From NCBI GenBank assembly GCA_963734365.1, contig CAVTGV010000008.1, positions 124,001-188,000 of the forward strand: a DNA stretch of 64,000 nucleotides, in the 5' to 3' direction. The translations under genes and the position numbers were made by a program. Each line of letters starts with the position of its first letter. Position 1 is the first letter of the stretch. The notes below the pieces were generated by a model. It was given only the letters and a program-made list of their open reading frames with translations. It searched no databases and was not told the origin of the DNA. Positions 1-7,418 of the stretch are shown here, one piece after another. Source of the DNA: JACVRW01 sp963734365 (GTDB lineage: Bacteria; Actinomycetota; Thermoleophilia; Solirubrobacterales; Thermoleophilaceae).

Positions 1-168
1 CCGCCCGTGCGGGGCCGCGAGCTGGCGCGCGAGCTGAGCATCGAGCCGGGGCCGGAGGTGGGCCGCCTGCTGGCGCAGCTCACGGAGGCCAGCTACGCGG
101 GCGAGGTAGGCACTCGCGACGAGGCGCTCGCCTACGCCCGGACGCTCCGCCACAATCCCACCGGGTGA
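1..168 (+). CDS. tRNA nucleotidyltransferase (CCA-adding) / poly(A) polymerase family, C-terminal end (5' truncated)
   Basis: Only the last 55 codons are in the window; the gene runs in from the left edge. The reading frame contains RGRELAREL followed by GPEVGRLL, the usual C-terminal signature of bacterial CCA-adding enzymes and related HD-domain nucleotidyltransferases, in which the helical tail contacts tRNA. The family adds or repairs the 3' CCA of tRNA in the cytoplasm. The stop TGA at 166-168 overlaps the GTG start of the corA-like gene (GTGA), so the two are probably translationally coupled. The catalytic domain lies outside the window, so the assignment rests on this tail alone. Confidence 0.7.
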   Translation, partial: PPVRGRELARELSIEPGPEVGRLLAQLTEASYAGEVGTRDEALAYARTLRHNPTG

Positions 169-1133
169 TCGTCGACTGCGCGATCTACGAGGAGGGCCGC
201 CGCCGCGAGGGCAAGGTCGATCTCGAGCACGCCTACCGGGGACGTCACGAAGGCGACTTCGTCTGGATCGGCCTGAGTGAGCCGACCGAGGACGAGTTCG
301 ACTCGCTCACGCGCGAGTTCCATCTGCCCTCGCTGGCCGTGGAGGACGCCATCGAGGCCCACCAGCGGCCAAAGCTCGAGATCTACGAGGAAATGGTCTT
401 CCTGGTCCTCAAGACCGCTCGCTACGTGGATCCGATCGAGGTGGTGGAGCTGGGCGAGCTGCTGGTGTTCCTCGGGCGCGACTTCATCATCACCGTGCGC
501 CACGGCGAGGCGAGCTCGCTCCAGCAGGTGCGGCAGGACCTCGAGCACGACCGTGAGCGCCTGCGCCACGGCCCGGGCGCCGTGCTGCACGCGATTCTCG
601 ATCACGTGGTGGACGACTACAGTCCGGCCCTCGAGGGCCTCGAGAACGACATCGACGAGGTGGAGGCCGAGCTCTTCTCGGGCCTGCGCTCGAACCCGGC
701 CGAGCGCATCTACCGGTTGCAGCGCGAGGTGCTCCAGTTCCGGCGCGCGGCCGCCCCGCTGGTGGATCCGATCTCCAAGCTGGCAGCGGGGCACTACTGG
801 CAGGTGCACCCGGACATTCGCAATTACTTCCGCGACGTGAACGATCACCTGATCCGCACCCGCGATCAGCTCGACGCGATGCGCGATCTGCTCCAGTCGA
901 GCCTGCAGGCCAACCTCGCCCAGGTCGCCGTGCGCCAGAACGACGACATGCGCAAGATCTCCGCTTGGGTGGCCATCGGCGTGGCGCCCACTTTGATCGC
1001 CGGCATCTACGGGATGAACTTCGAGCACATGCCGGAGCTCACGTTGAGCTTCGGCTATCCGCTGGTGCTGGCCCTGATGGCCACCGTATGCAGCCTTCTG
1101 TTCTGGCGCTTCAAGCGCGCGGGCTGGCTCTAG
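165..1133 (+). CDS. corA: CorA-family Mg2+/Co2+ (divalent cation) transporter
   Basis: A 322-residue protein with the CorA layout: a long soluble N-terminal alpha/beta and helical domain (about 1-265) and two C-terminal membrane helices. The diagnostic GMN motif at residues 283-285 closes the first helix (YGMNFEHMPEL) and forms the selectivity filter in this family. CorA proteins assemble as pentameric inner-membrane channels that take up Mg2+ and sometimes Co2+. The GTG start at 165 overlaps the preceding stop by four bases. Length and domain order are normal for the family. Substrate preference cannot be read from sequence. Confidence 0.93.
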   Translation: MIVDCAIYEEGRRREGKVDLEHAYRGRHEGDFVWIGLSEPTEDEFDSLTREFHLPSLAVEDAIEAHQRPKLEIYEEMVFLVLKTARYVDPIEVVELGELLVFLGRDFIITVRHGEASSLQQVRQDLEHDRERLRHGPGAVLHAILDHVVDDYSPALEGLENDIDEVEAELFSGLRSNPAERIYRLQREVLQFRRAAAPLVDPISKLAAGHYWQVHPDIRNYFRDVNDHLIRTRDQLDAMRDLLQSSLQANLAQVAVRQNDDMRKISAWVAIGVAPTLIAGIYGMNFEHMPELTLSFGYPLVLALMATVCSLLFWRFKRAGWL

Positions 1134-1150
1134 CAATATGTTTCCGCCCC

Positions 1151-1561
1151 ATGGCGGACGACTGCATCTTCTGCAAGATCGTGGCGGGTGAGCTGCCGGC
1201 GGAGATCGTCCAGGAGGACGAGCACACGCTGGCGTTCATGGACATCAACCCCTGGACGCGGGGCCACGCGCTGGTGATCCCCCGCCATCACTCGAAGAAC
1301 CTCTACGAGGCGCCGGAGGAGGATCTGGCGCGGGCGGCGGAGGCCTCCAAGCGCCTCGCGCTGACCATGCGCGACCGGCTCGGCGCCGCGGGCGTGAACC
1401 TGCTCAACTGCTGCGAGCCGGCCGCGTGGCAGACCGTCTTTCACCTGCACGTGCACGTGATCCCGCGCTACGAAGACGACCCTCTGCAGCTGCCCGTGCA
1501 CCCACGGCCGGTGGAGGCGGACGAGCTCGCCGCGGTCGCCCAGGAGATCCGCGGTGGCTGA
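1151..1561 (+). CDS. HIT-family (histidine triad) nucleotide-binding hydrolase
   Basis: A 136-residue protein beginning MADDCIFCKIV, the standard N-terminus of bacterial HIT proteins. The histidine triad is HLHVHV at about residues 98-103, with the last His expected to be the nucleophile. The family hydrolyses nucleoside phosphoramidates and adenylated or dinucleotide substrates in the cytoplasm. The ATG at 1151 lies 17 bases after corA. The reading frame is open further upstream, but homologues start at this Met. The last eight bases overlap the start of the enoyl-CoA hydratase gene. The exact substrate is unknown. Confidence 0.92.
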   Translation: MADDCIFCKIVAGELPAEIVQEDEHTLAFMDINPWTRGHALVIPRHHSKNLYEAPEEDLARAAEASKRLALTMRDRLGAAGVNLLNCCEPAAWQTVFHLHVHVIPRYEDDPLQLPVHPRPVEADELAAVAQEIRGG

Positions 1562-2324
1562 GCGGGCGCGCCTCGAGCGCGACGGCGACCTCGGCATCCT
1601 CGTGATCGACGACCCGCCTCTCAACCTGTTCGGCGACGCGATGGTGCGCGACGTTCGGAGCGCACTCGACGCCACGGAGGGCCTGCGCGCACTGCTGCTG
1701 CGCGCCGAGGGCGAGTACTTCACCGGCGGCGCCGACGTGAACGTCTTCGCCGGGCTCACCCGCGCGCAGGCGGAGGAGTTCACGGCTGCGCTGCAGGAGC
1801 TGGCCCACCGGATCGAGGACCTGCCCTTCCCGACGCTCTCGTCGGTGCACGGACTCTGCCTCACCGCGGGCCTCGAGCTGTCGCTCGCCTGCGACATGAT
1901 CTGGGCGTCGGAGTCGGCGAGCTTCGGGCTCGTGGAGGCCGTGGTGGGGCTCACGCCGCTGATGGGTGGTACGCAGCGCATCGCCGAGCGTGCCGGCCCG
2001 GCGAGGGCGCGGGAGTTCGTGATGAGCGCGGGGCTCTACGACGCCGCCACGCTCGAGCGCTGGAACGTGATCAACCGCGTGCTACCCGACGCCGACCTGG
2101 CCGAGAAGTCGCTGCGCTTCGCGCAGCGCCTGGCCGCCGGTCCGACCCTCGCTCACCAGGCCACGAAGCGGATCGTGCGCGCCGCGGTGGACGAGGGCGT
2201 GCGAGCTGCCGACGGGCGCACCGCGGAGATCGCGGCCCCGCTGTTCGATACCCAGGATCTGCAGCGAGCGGTCCAGGAGTTCCTCGCCCAGGGCCCCGGC
2301 CACGCGACGTTCGAGGGACGCTGA
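1554..2324 (+). CDS. Enoyl-CoA hydratase/isomerase family protein
   Basis: A 256-residue crotonase-fold protein. Visible features are the N-terminal strand pair (LGILVIDDPPLNLF), the oxyanion-hole segment near residues 55-62 (EYFTGGADVN) and the second loop SSVHGLCLTAGLELSLACD. Crotonases hydrate or isomerise acyl-CoA thioesters, often in fatty acid or amino acid breakdown. The second loop has CLTAGLE where classical hydratases have GxxxGGG with a catalytic Glu, so the reaction is not fixed by sequence. GTG start at 1554 overlaps the HIT gene by 8 nt, suggesting coupling. A second crotonase gene lies at 54750-55544. Confidence 0.88.
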   Translation: MAERARLERDGDLGILVIDDPPLNLFGDAMVRDVRSALDATEGLRALLLRAEGEYFTGGADVNVFAGLTRAQAEEFTAALQELAHRIEDLPFPTLSSVHGLCLTAGLELSLACDMIWASESASFGLVEAVVGLTPLMGGTQRIAERAGPARAREFVMSAGLYDAATLERWNVINRVLPDADLAEKSLRFAQRLAAGPTLAHQATKRIVRAAVDEGVRAADGRTAEIAAPLFDTQDLQRAVQEFLAQGPGHATFEGR

Positions 2325-2463
2325 TCGCCTTCTGCCCCGCTCCCCTGGTAGCGTCCCGTCCTGTACGGGCCGGCTAGTCCGGCGTAGTTGAAACATGCAG
2401 GTGCCGTGGTAGCGGATTCGCGATTTGCAGGTCCGGCCGGGCACAAGCAGGAAGGGGCATTTC

Positions 2464-2667
2464 GTGCCTACCGGAACCGTCAAGTGGTTCAACGATGAGA
2501 AGGGCTACGGGTTCATAACGCCGGACGACGGCGACCGTGACCTGTTTGTCCACTACACGGGAATCGACGGGCAGGGCTTCAAGTCGCTCGCCGAGAACTC
2601 GAAGGTCGAGTACGAGGAGGAGACCGGCGACAAGGGGCCCAAGGCGGTGAACGTCCGCGCTATCTGA
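2464..2667 (+). CDS. Cold-shock protein (CSD, OB-fold nucleic-acid chaperone)
   Basis: A 67-residue cold-shock domain protein. The start GTG at 2464 gives the canonical PTGTVKWFNDEKGYGFI, with the RNP1 motif (KGYGFI) and the RNP2-like segment (DLFVHY). Cold-shock proteins bind single-stranded RNA/DNA and melt RNA structure. A GGAAGGGG stretch a few bases upstream is a good ribosome binding site. The reading frame remains open upstream to 2425, but that extension is not conserved. A 139-base leader separates it from the hydratase gene. It sits 14 nt before infA, another OB-fold protein, and is probably cotranscribed with it. Confidence 0.93.
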   Translation: MPTGTVKWFNDEKGYGFITPDDGDRDLFVHYTGIDGQGFKSLAENSKVEYEEETGDKGPKAVNVRAI

Positions 2668-2681
2668 GCGCGCCGTCTGCT

Positions 2682-2900
2682 GTGCCCAAAGAAGAGAAGA
2701 TCGAAATGGAGGGCGAGATCGTGGAGGCCCTCCCGAACACCATGTTCAAAGTCGAGCTCGACAATGGGCACGAGGTTCTCGGACATATCTCGGGGAAGAT
2801 GCGCAGGCACTACATCCGCATCCTTCCCGGCGACAGGGTCAAGATCGAGCTGTCGCCTTACGATCTCGACCGCGGGCGGATCACCTATAGGTACAAGTAG
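2682..2900 (+). CDS. infA: Translation initiation factor IF-1
   Basis: A 72-residue S1/OB-fold protein with the IF-1 pattern throughout: KIEMEGEIVEALPNTMFKVEL, then GHEVLGHISGKMR and PGDRVKIELSPYDL, ending RGRITYRYK. IF-1 binds the A site of the 30S subunit during initiation. The start is GTG at 2682. In many bacteria infA lies within the ribosomal protein/rpmJ cluster. Here it follows a cold-shock gene by 14 nt and no ribosomal protein genes are adjacent, so it may be a relocated or second copy. The whole genome would be needed to tell. Confidence 0.95.
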   Translation: MPKEEKIEMEGEIVEALPNTMFKVELDNGHEVLGHISGKMRRHYIRILPGDRVKIELSPYDLDRGRITYRYK

Positions 2901-2922
2901 GACGCCGCAACTATTCACGGAC

Positions 2923-2937
2923 GGGGTGTTTCACCCC
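2923..2937 (+). terminator. Short GC hairpin after infA
   Basis: GGGGTG-TTT-CACCCC forms a perfect 6-bp stem with a 3-nt loop, 22 bases after the infA stop. It is not followed by a T-run and ends 5 bases before the ATG of the next gene. It could end infA transcription or occlude the next start. Its function is inferred only. Confidence 0.4.
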
Positions 2938-2942
2938 TGGCC

Positions 2943-3638
2943 ATGAAGCGAATCATCCTGCTGACATCCCTTCTGGCGGCTGTACTCGTGCTGCCGCCGG
3001 GTGCATCCGCCCGCACCGTCGAGCTCGGCGCCACCGCCGACCCGGCCAATCCCAGCTGCCCCGCCGATCCGTGCGTGGCGGTGGTGCGCGTGACCGGCTA
3101 CCAGGGCCGCTCCACCGGTGGGCCGAAGAATCCCTACTACATCCGCCGTGACGGGTACCTCACCGCGTTCACGGTCACGCTGGCCGCGCCGAGCGCGGAG
3201 CAGTCCACCTTCTTCAACGACAATTACGGCTCTCCCGCCGCCGTGCGCCTCTCCGTCCTGCGCCGTAGCGACAAGCGCAAGACGCGTTTGCAGCACCGGC
3301 TGGTCCAGCAGTCCGACCTGTTCGAGGTCGACGATTATTTCGGCTCTAGCCCCACCTTCGTGCTCGACCGGGCACTGCGGGTCAAGAAGGGCAATTGGAT
3401 CGCGCTCACGGTGCCCACCTGGGCGCCGATGCTGTCGATCAACCTCGGCAAGTCCGATTGGTGGCGCTCGTCGCGGGCTAAGGGCAGTTGCGAGCCGCCG
3501 AAGAGCCTGCGCCAGTTCTCCATGGAGGACCTGCGCGAAGTCGTGACGTTCGGCTGCACCTACACCAAGGCCCGCCTGCTCTACACCGTCACCTACGTCC
3601 CGGACAACCGGCCCACCACGCCCAGCGACGGCGGGTAG
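2943..3638 (+). CDS. Secreted protein of unknown function
   Basis: A 231-residue protein with a clear signal peptide: MKRIILL, a hydrophobic core, and a likely cleavage site after PPGASA. The mature part has two nearby Cys residues (SCPADPC, about residues 38-44) and a later Cys pair (near SCEPP and TFGCTYT), which suggests disulfides outside the cell, and is rich in beta-strand-like segments. I do not recognise a family. The gene starts five bases after a GC hairpin and has no obvious Shine-Dalgarno sequence. The next gene lies about 70 bases on in the same direction. Confidence 0.75.
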   Translation: MKRIILLTSLLAAVLVLPPGASARTVELGATADPANPSCPADPCVAVVRVTGYQGRSTGGPKNPYYIRRDGYLTAFTVTLAAPSAEQSTFFNDNYGSPAAVRLSVLRRSDKRKTRLQHRLVQQSDLFEVDDYFGSSPTFVLDRALRVKKGNWIALTVPTWAPMLSINLGKSDWWRSSRAKGSCEPPKSLRQFSMEDLREVVTFGCTYTKARLLYTVTYVPDNRPTTPSDGG

Positions 3639-3709
3639 AGGAACGCTCGCTCGCCGAATAGGCGCGCAGCCTCTTCTCCAGGCGTTGCCGGCGCGGTAGC
3701 ATCGACCTA

Positions 3710-4054
3710 GTGACCACCGAGGGGTGGATCTTCATGGTCGGATTCCGCGTCTTCGACGTCGGCTTGCTGATCGTCTGGCTGGTCTGGTTCTTCCGGCTGC
3801 GGGACGACGACGACGATTCGCGGGGTGACGACGGCGGCGGCGGCGAGGGGCCCGGTCCGCAACCCCGGGACGATGGACCCGGCGGCGACGGCATCCGCCT
3901 TCCGCTCGGTCGCTGGGGTCTCGGGCGCGGCCGCGACCGCGATCATTCGGGCCCGGGCCGTCCCCACAGGCGGCGCGGAGTCGAGCCGCGGGTGCCCTCG
4001 CCCGCGCGCGTACGCAGGCCGCGCTCGCCGGTGCCGACCCACCGCCAGGTCTAG
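3710..4054 (+). CDS. Small single-pass membrane protein with acidic/Gly and Arg/Pro-rich tail
   Basis: A 114-residue ORF from a GTG start. Residues about 8-28 form one strong membrane helix rich in Val, Leu, Trp and Phe. It is followed by a run of five Asp, a Gly/Asp-rich linker, then an Arg/Pro-rich tail. The N-terminal half (short periplasmic end, Trp-flanked helix, charged linker) looks like a small actinobacterial membrane protein. The tail is low-complexity and its frame could be accidental, so the true stop is less certain than the helix. No function is assigned. Confidence 0.5.
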   Translation: MTTEGWIFMVGFRVFDVGLLIVWLVWFFRLRDDDDDSRGDDGGGGEGPGPQPRDDGPGGDGIRLPLGRWGLGRGRDRDHSGPGRPHRRRGVEPRVPSPARVRRPRSPVPTHRQV

Positions 4055-4130
4055 ACCGGCCCGAAGTTCCGACTCGGCACCGTCCGATCGCGGCACCTCA
4101 ACTTCCGCGTTTGCTGATAGGTTCGCCGCC

Positions 4131-4478
4131 GTGATCGACTTCGGGCTGGTAGAAGAGCCAGTCGATGAGGGAACACACGTAGTGTCGCTCCGGGGGGAGA
4201 TCGACGCCCTGACGGCGCCCAAGCTGGGCAGCCGTCTGTTCGGGCTGGCCGAGGAGGGCGCTCGCGGCGTGGTCATCGACCTCAGCGACGTGACCTTCAT
4301 GGACTCCACCGGCATCGGCGTGCTGATGAACTCGCTGAGGCACATGAACCTGAGGCGCTGCGCGATGGTGCTGGTGTGCCCGACCGAGCGGATCCTGCGT
4401 CCGTTTCAGGTGACCGGGCTCGTGAGCCACCTCAGGATCTTCGAATCGCGCGAGCAGGCACTCGGCTGCCTGGTCTGA
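4131..4478 (+). CDS. STAS-domain anti-sigma factor antagonist (SpoIIAA/RsbV type)
   Basis: A 115-residue single STAS domain. The conserved phosphorylation loop reads FMDSTGIGVL, with Ser59 the likely site modified by a partner-switching anti-sigma kinase. Unphosphorylated proteins of this type bind the anti-sigma factor and release a sigma factor for stress or developmental transcription. The start is GTG at 4131; the longer open frame upstream has random-looking composition and was not used. No RsbW-like kinase or sigma gene is adjacent, so the partner must be encoded elsewhere. Confidence 0.88.
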   Translation: MIDFGLVEEPVDEGTHVVSLRGEIDALTAPKLGSRLFGLAEEGARGVVIDLSDVTFMDSTGIGVLMNSLRHMNLRRCAMVLVCPTERILRPFQVTGLVSHLRIFESREQALGCLV

Positions 4479-4491
4479 GCGCGCGAGCCGG

Positions 4492-4809
4492 CTAGCCGCA
4501 GGCCCCGGGGTTCTCGTTGCAGAACTCCTCGAAGCGCTCGGCCGGGCTGTCGGCCGGCGGCGCCGTGTCGTTCTCCGGGGCGTCCTGCGGCGGGGGCGTC
4601 GTCTCCGGCGCCGTGGTGCCCCCGCCCGTGGACGGTGGCGTGGTGGGCGTGGGAGCCGCCTCTGGGGCGGTCTCGGTCGTCGTGGGCGAGGTGGTGGTCT
4701 CGGTCCGGTCGATCTGCGGCACCGTGAGGTCGGGCAGCTTGGGAGGGTTCTCCGACGCGCTGTCGTCGTCACCGCCGCAGGCGGCAAGCGCCAGCACGGG
4801 CAGCAGCAC
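4492..4809 (-). CDS. Short Thr/Pro-rich lipoprotein
   Basis: The frame contains a lipobox (LALAAC) followed by GGDDD, then a Thr/Pro/Glu-rich low-complexity stretch and a C-terminal EEFCNENPGACG. It is probably an exported lipoprotein with an extended tether. The only conventional start is GTG at 4809, which gives an n-region without positive charge. Reading back in frame to an ATC at 4839 gives a better signal peptide (MLGRLRILVLV...). That ATC shares its A with the TGA of the upstream gene, as TGATG overlaps normally do. The true start may therefore be ATC 4839 (or CTG 4836). Function is unknown. Confidence 0.6.
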   Translation of the reverse strand: MLLPVLALAACGGDDDSASENPPKLPDLTVPQIDRTETTTSPTTTETAPEAAPTPTTPPSTGGGTTAPETTPPPQDAPENDTAPPADSPAERFEEFCNENPGACG

Positions 4810-4838
4810 CAGGACCAGGATTCTGAGGCGGCCCAGGA

Positions 4839-5108
4839 TCAGCGTTCAACGGCCGGAAGACGGCGGCCACAGTGCGGACAGTCGTTCAGGTCCTTCTGGA
4901 CGAGCTGTTCGAGTGAGCATCCGCACATCCTCAGGTTCTCGACGGCGTAGGGCAGGTCGCTGGGCGACGGCGCGAGCGGCAGGACTGCCCCCACGACCTT
5001 CAATTCCTCGCCCGAGTCGTGGTCCACGTAGGTGTGTCCGGGCTCGACCTCGCGGATCACCTCACGGTCTGACCGGGCACGCAGCCGGTACTTCTGGCGG
5101 GCAGGCAT
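4839..5108 (-). CDS. Small zinc-ribbon-like protein, unknown function
   Basis: An 89-residue protein. The C-terminal third has MCGC at about residues 61-64 and CPHCGRR at about 76-82, a likely four-Cys zinc site (CxC ... CxxC). The N-terminal part is a short beta-rich segment (YRLRARSDREVIREVEPG). Proteins of this shape often bind nucleic acid or act as small adaptors, but no function can be stated. It is divergent from the glycosyltransferase gene with 28 bases between starts, and precedes the lipoprotein frame with a possible stop/start overlap. Confidence 0.65.
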   Translation of the reverse strand: MPARQKYRLRARSDREVIREVEPGHTYVDHDSGEELKVVGAVLPLAPSPSDLPYAVENLRMCGCSLEQLVQKDLNDCPHCGRRLPAVER

Positions 5109-5136
5109 GAGCGGGACACAATAGCGTCCGGTCCCG

Positions 5137-6612
5137 ATGAAAATTCTGGTCTTCCACAGCTACCTGATGCGCGGCACGGGCAGCAACATCTACAACGCCG
5201 AGCTCGTCCGTGCCCTCGCTCGGCTGGGTCACGAGGTGCACCTCTTCTGCCAGGACCCGGGCTGGGAGGCCCCGGAGGGGGTGACCGTCCACGTTCCGGA
5301 CATCGGGCGCGTGCTCCCGCTCTACGTGGCCGATCAGTACGAGGGCTTCGACGCCAAGCCGTACCCGGAGCTCACCGACGCCGAGCTCGACCACTACATC
5401 GCGGCCAACGTGGAGGCTGTGCTGGCCGCGCCGACTCCCGACGTGGCCCTGGGCAACCATCTGGTGATGGCCCCGGTGATCCTGGCGCGGGCTCTGGCCG
5501 ATCGCGCTCCCTATGCGGTCAAGGTCCACGGCAGCGCGCTCGAGTACACGGTGCGCCCCAACCCCGAGCGCTTCCTGCCCTACGCGCTGGAGGGGCTGCG
5601 CGGCGCGCAGGGGGTGCTGGTGGGCTCGAGCCACACCGGGCACTCGCTGTGGGAGGTGATGTCCGACGAGCCCGATCTGCCCGACCGCACCCGGCTGGGG
5701 CCGCCCGGAGTGGACATCCACACGTTCCGCCCGAGCGACGAGCCGGCGGTGGGGCTGGAACGGCTGGCCACGAAGCTCGGGCACGACGCCGCCGCCTCGT
5801 GGGGCGGCGAGGCAGGCGCTGCGGAGGCCCTGCACCAGCTCGACCCGGCGCGCGACCGGATCGTGAGCTACGTGGGCAAGCTGATCGTGTCGAAGGGCAT
5901 GGACCTGCTGTTCGCGGCCTGGCCGCTCGTGGTCGCGAAGGTCCCCGATGCCCGGCTCGTGGTGGTGGGCTTCGGCACCTACCGGGAGACCCTCAGCCGC
6001 TTCGTGGACGCGCTGCGTACCCAGGACGTGGACGCACTGCGGGACATCGCCGCACGCGGCCGGGAGCTCGAAGGCGGCCCCAAGAGCGAGCTCAAGTACC
6101 TGAACGCGTTCCTCGACACCGTCGACTCCGAGTGGCTCGACGCCGCCCCGGCCGCGGCGGAGCGAATCCACTTCACCGGGCGGCTCGAGCACGAGGACCT
6201 GCCCGACCTGTTGCCGGCCTGCGAGGCGCAGGTCATGCCCTCGACGTTCCCCGAGGCGTTCGGCATGGTGGCCGCCGAGGCGGCGGCCTGTGGCGCCTTC
6301 CCGCTGTCGGCGCACCACTCGGGCATGGCCGAGGTCACGGCCCGGCTGGCGCCCGCCCTGCCCGAGGAGCTGCGACCCCTGCTGTCGTTCACGGTGGGGC
6401 CCGGCTCGGTCCGCGAGATCGGGTCCAAGCTGGTCGACTGGCTGCAGCTCGATCCCGCCGAGCGCGAACGCGCCAAGGCCGCGCTGGCCGACGAGGCCGC
6501 CGGTCAGTTCGCCTGGGAGAGCGTGGCGGAAGGGGTGATCGCGGCGGCCCAGGGGCAGCTCGATCGGCTTCCCCGTCCGGCCTCCCCAGCGGATAATGTA
6601 CGCGCCCCGTGA
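5137..6612 (+). CDS. Glycosyltransferase family 4-type protein
   Basis: A 491-residue GT-B glycosyltransferase. The N-terminal Rossmann half starts MKILVFHSYLMRGTGSN and carries a Gly-rich acceptor-side loop. The C-terminal half begins at about residue 245 with VSYVGKLIVSKGMDLL and contains the GT4 EX7E motif in PEAFGMVAAEAAACG. The family transfers sugars from nucleotide-sugar donors to lipids, glycans or small molecules on the cytoplasmic side. A roughly 50-residue insertion (KSELKYLNAFLDTVDS region) separates the two parts of the donor domain. The stop overlaps the cytochrome gene by 4 nt. Donor and acceptor are unknown. Confidence 0.88.
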   Translation: MKILVFHSYLMRGTGSNIYNAELVRALARLGHEVHLFCQDPGWEAPEGVTVHVPDIGRVLPLYVADQYEGFDAKPYPELTDAELDHYIAANVEAVLAAPTPDVALGNHLVMAPVILARALADRAPYAVKVHGSALEYTVRPNPERFLPYALEGLRGAQGVLVGSSHTGHSLWEVMSDEPDLPDRTRLGPPGVDIHTFRPSDEPAVGLERLATKLGHDAAASWGGEAGAAEALHQLDPARDRIVSYVGKLIVSKGMDLLFAAWPLVVAKVPDARLVVVGFGTYRETLSRFVDALRTQDVDALRDIAARGRELEGGPKSELKYLNAFLDTVDSEWLDAAPAAAERIHFTGRLEHEDLPDLLPACEAQVMPSTFPEAFGMVAAEAAACGAFPLSAHHSGMAEVTARLAPALPEELRPLLSFTVGPGSVREIGSKLVDWLQLDPAERERAKAALADEAAGQFAWESVAEGVIAAAQGQLDRLPRPASPADNVRAP

Positions 6613-7310
6613 GCCCCGCCCGGAACACGGTCAAGCTGGTCCTGGCCGCTCTCTGCGCGGCTCTCGCGTCGCTGCCGCTGGCGGCGTGCGGCCGGGAGGA
6701 GGAGCCCAACCTGTCCGAGGGCAAGGCGCAGTTCGTGCAGAAGTGCGGCTCCTGCCACACGCTCAACCGCGCGGGCACGCAGGGCAACCAGGGTCCCAAC
6801 CTGGACGACTCGTTCGCCGCCGCGCTGGCCAAGGGCTTCAACCGGCAGACGGTCGAGGGCATCGTCCACCGGCAGATCCTCCACCCGCGCATGAGCAGCA
6901 CGATGCCGGCGGGCCTCGTGAAGGGCGAGCTCGCGGCGGACGTGGCCGCCTACGTGGCCTACGCCAGCGGCCGCTCCGGGGAGGACCAGGGCGCTCTCGC
7001 CGAGGCGGGCCTGGCCGACGCCAAGACAGGCGAGCAGATCTTCACGGCGGCGGGCTGCGGCGGCTGCCATACCTTCGGCCCGGCCGGCAGCAACGCGAAC
7101 ATCGGCCCGAGCCTCGACGAGCTCGCCAGCGCGGCGGGGGACCGTGAGCCGGGCACCTCGGCCGAGGACTACGTCAAGGAGTCGATCCTCAAGCCGCAGG
7201 ACTTCACCGTCGAGGGCTTCGGCGCCGGGGTGATGCCGGCGTTCGAGGGCCGTTTGACGGACGCCCAGGTCGACGAGCTCACGAAGTACCTGCTCGACAA
7301 CGGCGGCTAG
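6609..7310 (+). CDS. Di-haem cytochrome c lipoprotein
   Basis: A 233-residue protein with an N-terminal signal and lipobox (PLAAC, Cys27), then two cytochrome c domains. The haem motifs are CGSCH at residues 46-50 and CGGCH at about 150-154. Candidate axial Met residues follow in STMPAGL and GVMPAFEG. It is expected to be anchored on the outer face of the membrane and to carry electrons between a quinol:cytochrome c reductase and an oxidase. The GTG start overlaps the glycosyltransferase stop (GTGA). The oxidase operon that could be its partner lies just beyond, in convergent orientation. Confidence 0.88.
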   Translation: MSPARNTVKLVLAALCAALASLPLAACGREEEPNLSEGKAQFVQKCGSCHTLNRAGTQGNQGPNLDDSFAAALAKGFNRQTVEGIVHRQILHPRMSSTMPAGLVKGELAADVAAYVAYASGRSGEDQGALAEAGLADAKTGEQIFTAAGCGGCHTFGPAGSNANIGPSLDELASAAGDREPGTSAEDYVKESILKPQDFTVEGFGAGVMPAFEGRLTDAQVDELTKYLLDNGG

Positions 7311-7330
7311 CCGCTAGCTCATGGGCACCT

Positions 7331-7369
7331 GTCCTGACTTGACCCCCCTATGGACGGTCAAGTCAGGAC
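7331..7369. terminator. Perfect 14-bp inverted repeat between convergent genes
   Basis: GTCCTGACTTGACC (7331-7344) and GGTCAAGTCAGGAC (7356-7369) are exact reverse complements around an 11-nt loop. The repeat lies between the ends of the cytochrome gene (plus) and the IMPase-like gene (minus), so a bidirectional terminator is the simplest reading. There is no T-run. The moderate GC content and extended perfect symmetry would also suit a protein-binding site or the scar of a small mobile element. Confidence 0.6.
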
Positions 7370-7418
7370 GAACGAGCAGATCGCCGGGCGCCGTTACGAG
7401 CGTTACAACTCTCGCGCC

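Noticed and set aside
132..1136. Long minus-strand ORF opposite corA
   Set aside because: It mirrors the real corA frame, has His/Val/Leu-rich composition typical of antisense GC-rich shadows, and no domain is visible.
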